From: a virus
Length of the DNA stretch: 23,140 nucleotides
IMG/VR virus record: IMGVR_UViG_3300032820_000129
Location: 1-23,140 of that record
Reading direction: 5' to 3' (one strand)
The translations under genes and the position numbers were made by a program. Position 1 is the first letter of the stretch; each line of letters starts with the position of its first letter. The notes under the pieces are model-generated. The model was not told the DNA's origin. It made no database searches and saw only the letters and a program-made list of their open reading frames with translations. Positions 21,365-23,140 of this stretch are shown here, one piece after another.

Positions 21365-23140
21365 TATCATTAATCCTACTTAGTAGTTTTGCCTACGCTA
21401 GTACGCCCACCTTCACTGTAGGTACTGACCCCCTCATAGATATAACTTCTACAGGCACAGGATTAAGCTTAGGCGATGATAACATGTCAGGGATGAAAAA
21501 TATCGGTTTCGATTTTACCTTTTATGATCAGACTTTTTCTCAAGTAAATATATCTATGAACGGATTCTTTACTTTCCAAAATAACTTCTCGGTCTCAAGA
21601 TCAAGAAATTACAGATCAGAAACACTACCAGCCACCTCATTTAATTACTCTGTTTTTCCTGCATGGTCAGATTTTATTAGAAGATCATCTGGCAACCAAT
21701 CTCCCTACATACAAACATTTGGACAAACATCTGATACAGATCAATACTTTGTTATTATGTGGGATAATGTTTCTGAATACAGTAATGGATTAAAAAGTAC
21801 TTTCCAAGCTATACTATACGAAACGACTAATGAAATTTCTTTTAGGTATGACGAGTTACGCATACAGAATCACGACATAACTATAGGCTTGCAAGGCAAT
21901 AATGAAGCTGTAACGTATCTGAGATATGAAGACACTGGAAGCACAACCTTTATTGAGACAGATGATTTTAGTGTAAGCACAGCTATTGATGAATCATTTA
22001 GCAATCTTTCTTCTGAATGTTTAATTGATTCTGATTTTAGTGAATTGTGTGATGTGTATGATTTAACAAACTATTCTGAGGAAGAAGACTATTTATATGG
22101 AACAGGGCTTACAGACGCTATGCTGTATGGCTATGACGATGAGGAGGATTTTTATGGATTTGATGAAGAAGATGAATACCTATACGGAGAAACAACTTTT
22201 CTTACGTTTACTGACGATTGGCACAACGATGGTGATAGCTACGATGTTATTACTATCAGTAGTGATATACTTTTTGTTGAGGAATATGATTTAGAAGAAC
22301 CTGTTTTTATAGATACACATTTTGAGTTTACGGATGATTCTTTTTCACCTGATTTAGAAGAAATAAGTTTTATACCCCTTGAAGACATAACAGACACCGA
22401 AGTTATAGATATATTTGAAATACATATAATAGATACAGAAGAAGACTTTCTTATGTTTGTAGAAGAAGAACTTACAGAAGAAGAGTTTGCTGAAGTAATA
22501 GAAGAACATTTTAATGAAGAAGAAGCTATAGAAGAAGAAGAACAAGCACTTGACGAAGCTGTAGAAGAAATAACACCTGACCAAGTAGAGGAAGAAGAAT
22601 TTACTGAAGATGATTTTATAGAACAAGAACTAGAGCTACTAGATAATATAGATGATGAAGAGAAAGATACTAAAAAAGAAAAACGAAACAGAATTAGATC
22701 AATAGTAGCGTCTACTAATTCCCTACTTGAAAGAATAAACCCTAATATAACTGGAGGCACTTCTCAAACTAGCACTACAGTTTCCGTATCTAGCAATACA
22801 TCTGGTGCATCATCATCTCCTATGTCTGTATCTAGCTCACCTAGTATTTCAGATCAGATAGCCTCATCTCAAGCACAGACTAACACTGTCTTACAATCTA
22901 TTAATCTTGTACCTATGCCTGCAATAGGCAATACACCTTCTACAATGATGGCTGAGGTCCAAGTTACAACTATGGATAATCAGATAGAGAGTATGACTAG
23001 CACTATGGTAACAGCATCTGAAGCTGACCAGATAGCAGAACAGATAGTAGCTAGTAACATAAGAGCACAACAAGAACAATCACAACAACAAGAACAAGAA
23101 TCTGGTACATATGATACAGCAGGACAAGCAACATTACTTG
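21349..23140 (+). CDS. Large exported acidic protein with nidogen-like domain, 3' end beyond window (at least 597 aa)
   Basis: The frame is open from ATG 21349 to the window end. It starts with a textbook signal peptide (MLKTLISLILLSSFAYA, cleavage before STPTF). Residues about 20-205 are beta-rich and resemble NIDO-type domains: a VFPAWSDFIRRSSG segment, YFVIMWDNVSEYS, TFQAILYETTNEISFRYDEL and ITIGLQGNNE. Two Cys (224 and 235) follow. Tyr-Gly motifs recur at Tyr250, 260, 269 and 279 in a very acidic stretch. Residues about 365-445 are Glu-rich helix (EELTEEEFAEVIEEHFNEEE), then a short basic patch (KKEKRNRIRS), then Ser/Thr/Gln-rich sequence to the edge. It has no obvious Shine-Dalgarno and overlaps the preceding gene by 16 bases, so translation is probably coupled. 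The function is unknown; an extracellular matrix or adhesin-like role is inferred. Confidence 0.75.
   Translation, partial: MLKTLISLILLSSFAYASTPTFTVGTDPLIDITSTGTGLSLGDDNMSGMKNIGFDFTFYDQTFSQVNISMNGFFTFQNNFSVSRSRNYRSETLPATSFNYSVFPAWSDFIRRSSGNQSPYIQTFGQTSDTDQYFVIMWDNVSEYSNGLKSTFQAILYETTNEISFRYDELRIQNHDITIGLQGNNEAVTYLRYEDTGSTTFIETDDFSVSTAIDESFSNLSSECLIDSDFSELCDVYDLTNYSEEEDYLYGTGLTDAMLYGYDDEEDFYGFDEEDEYLYGETTFLTFTDDWHNDGDSYDVITISSDILFVEEYDLEEPVFIDTHFEFTDDSFSPDLEEISFIPLEDITDTEVIDIFEIHIIDTEEDFLMFVEEELTEEEFAEVIEEHFNEEEAIEEEEQALDEAVEEITPDQVEEEEFTEDDFIEQELELLDNIDDEEKDTKKEKRNRIRSIVASTNSLLERINPNITGGTSQTSTTVSVSSNTSGASSSPMSVSSSPSISDQIASSQAQTNTVLQSINLVPMPAIGNTPSTMMAEVQVTTMDNQIESMTSTMVTASEADQIAEQIVASNIRAQQEQSQQQEQESGTYDTAGQATLL
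22093..22191 (+). repeat. Short Tyr-Gly acidic repeat in the large exported protein
   Basis: Four Y-G dipeptides, each preceded by L or F and surrounded by Asp/Glu, fall at residues 250, 260, 269 and 279, a spacing of 9-10 residues (for example DYLYG, AMLYGYDDEEDFYGF, EYLYG). Confidence 0.65.

Noticed and set aside
21349-22010. Idea that the exported genes are host DNA flanking a prophage end
   Set aside because: The 20411 gene follows the core gene by only 23 bases on the same strand with a good ribosome site, and no attachment-site repeat, integrase or tRNA was seen.
22097-22294. 65-codon plus-strand frame
   Set aside because: It lies entirely inside the continuous 597-codon exported-protein frame, which has a signal peptide and a coherent domain order.
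22239-22760. 173-codon open frame on the minus strand, very Ser-rich
   Set aside because: It is the complement of Glu/Asp-rich codons (GAA, GAT) of the large exported protein; the Ser runs are the mirror of that bias and there is no ribosome site.

Overview
This window looks like part of the late (virion and exported-protein) region of a short-tailed, AT-rich marine dsDNA phage. All supported genes lie on the + strand. They are packed with gaps of a few bases or overlaps of 1-16 bases, and A/T-ending codons dominate (AGA for Arg, TTA for Leu). This fits a phage of a low-GC oligotrophic marine host such as SAR11/Pelagibacter or picocyanobacteria. That host assignment is inference from composition and gene style. 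No terminase, portal, replication, polymerase, integrase or recognisable endolysin gene is in view, so this is only a fragment of a genome.

Layout. (1) 2-1228: the 3' part of a major capsid protein gene and a small probable decoration protein gene, followed by a strong GC-rich hairpin at 1244-1262 that probably terminates or attenuates capsid transcription. (2) 1286-1605: two tiny envelope-directed genes, a 47-residue lipoprotein and a 58-residue two-helix membrane protein that starts at GTG. (3) 1598-9239: tail genes. These are a small unknown protein, a tail adaptor carrying an inserted carbohydrate-binding-like domain, a nozzle (tail tube B/gp10-like) protein, a 1428-residue tail fibre ending in a glycine-rich tip that resembles the ALK-type glycine-rich fold, and a probable fibre-assembly protein. 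(4) 9254-9424: a 56-residue XhlA/holin-like protein. (5) 9428-20387: five consecutive genes (982, 178, 203, 611 and about 1679 residues) that by position, size and character are probably internal-core/DNA-ejection proteins. The first carries eleven consecutive 22-residue repeats, and the first three share a DGG motif near the N terminus. (6) 20411-23140: two overlapping genes for exported proteins. The first is a signal peptide plus an Asn/Thr-rich low-complexity array plus a six-cysteine domain. The second, cut by the window end and open for 597 codons, is a signal peptide plus a nidogen-like beta domain plus Tyr-Gly and Glu-rich acidic segments.

How the genes work together. Regions 1, 3 and 5 supply the head, the tail gate, the receptor-binding fibre and the proteins expected to pass through the tail at infection. 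Regions 2 and 4 are small membrane proteins that suit lysis or superinfection exclusion. Region 6 is the least explained and most interesting part: two adjacent, apparently co-translated proteins with Sec-type signals inside a phage late operon. They suggest an extracellular or periplasmic product, possibly a fibre or matrix, made by the infected cell.
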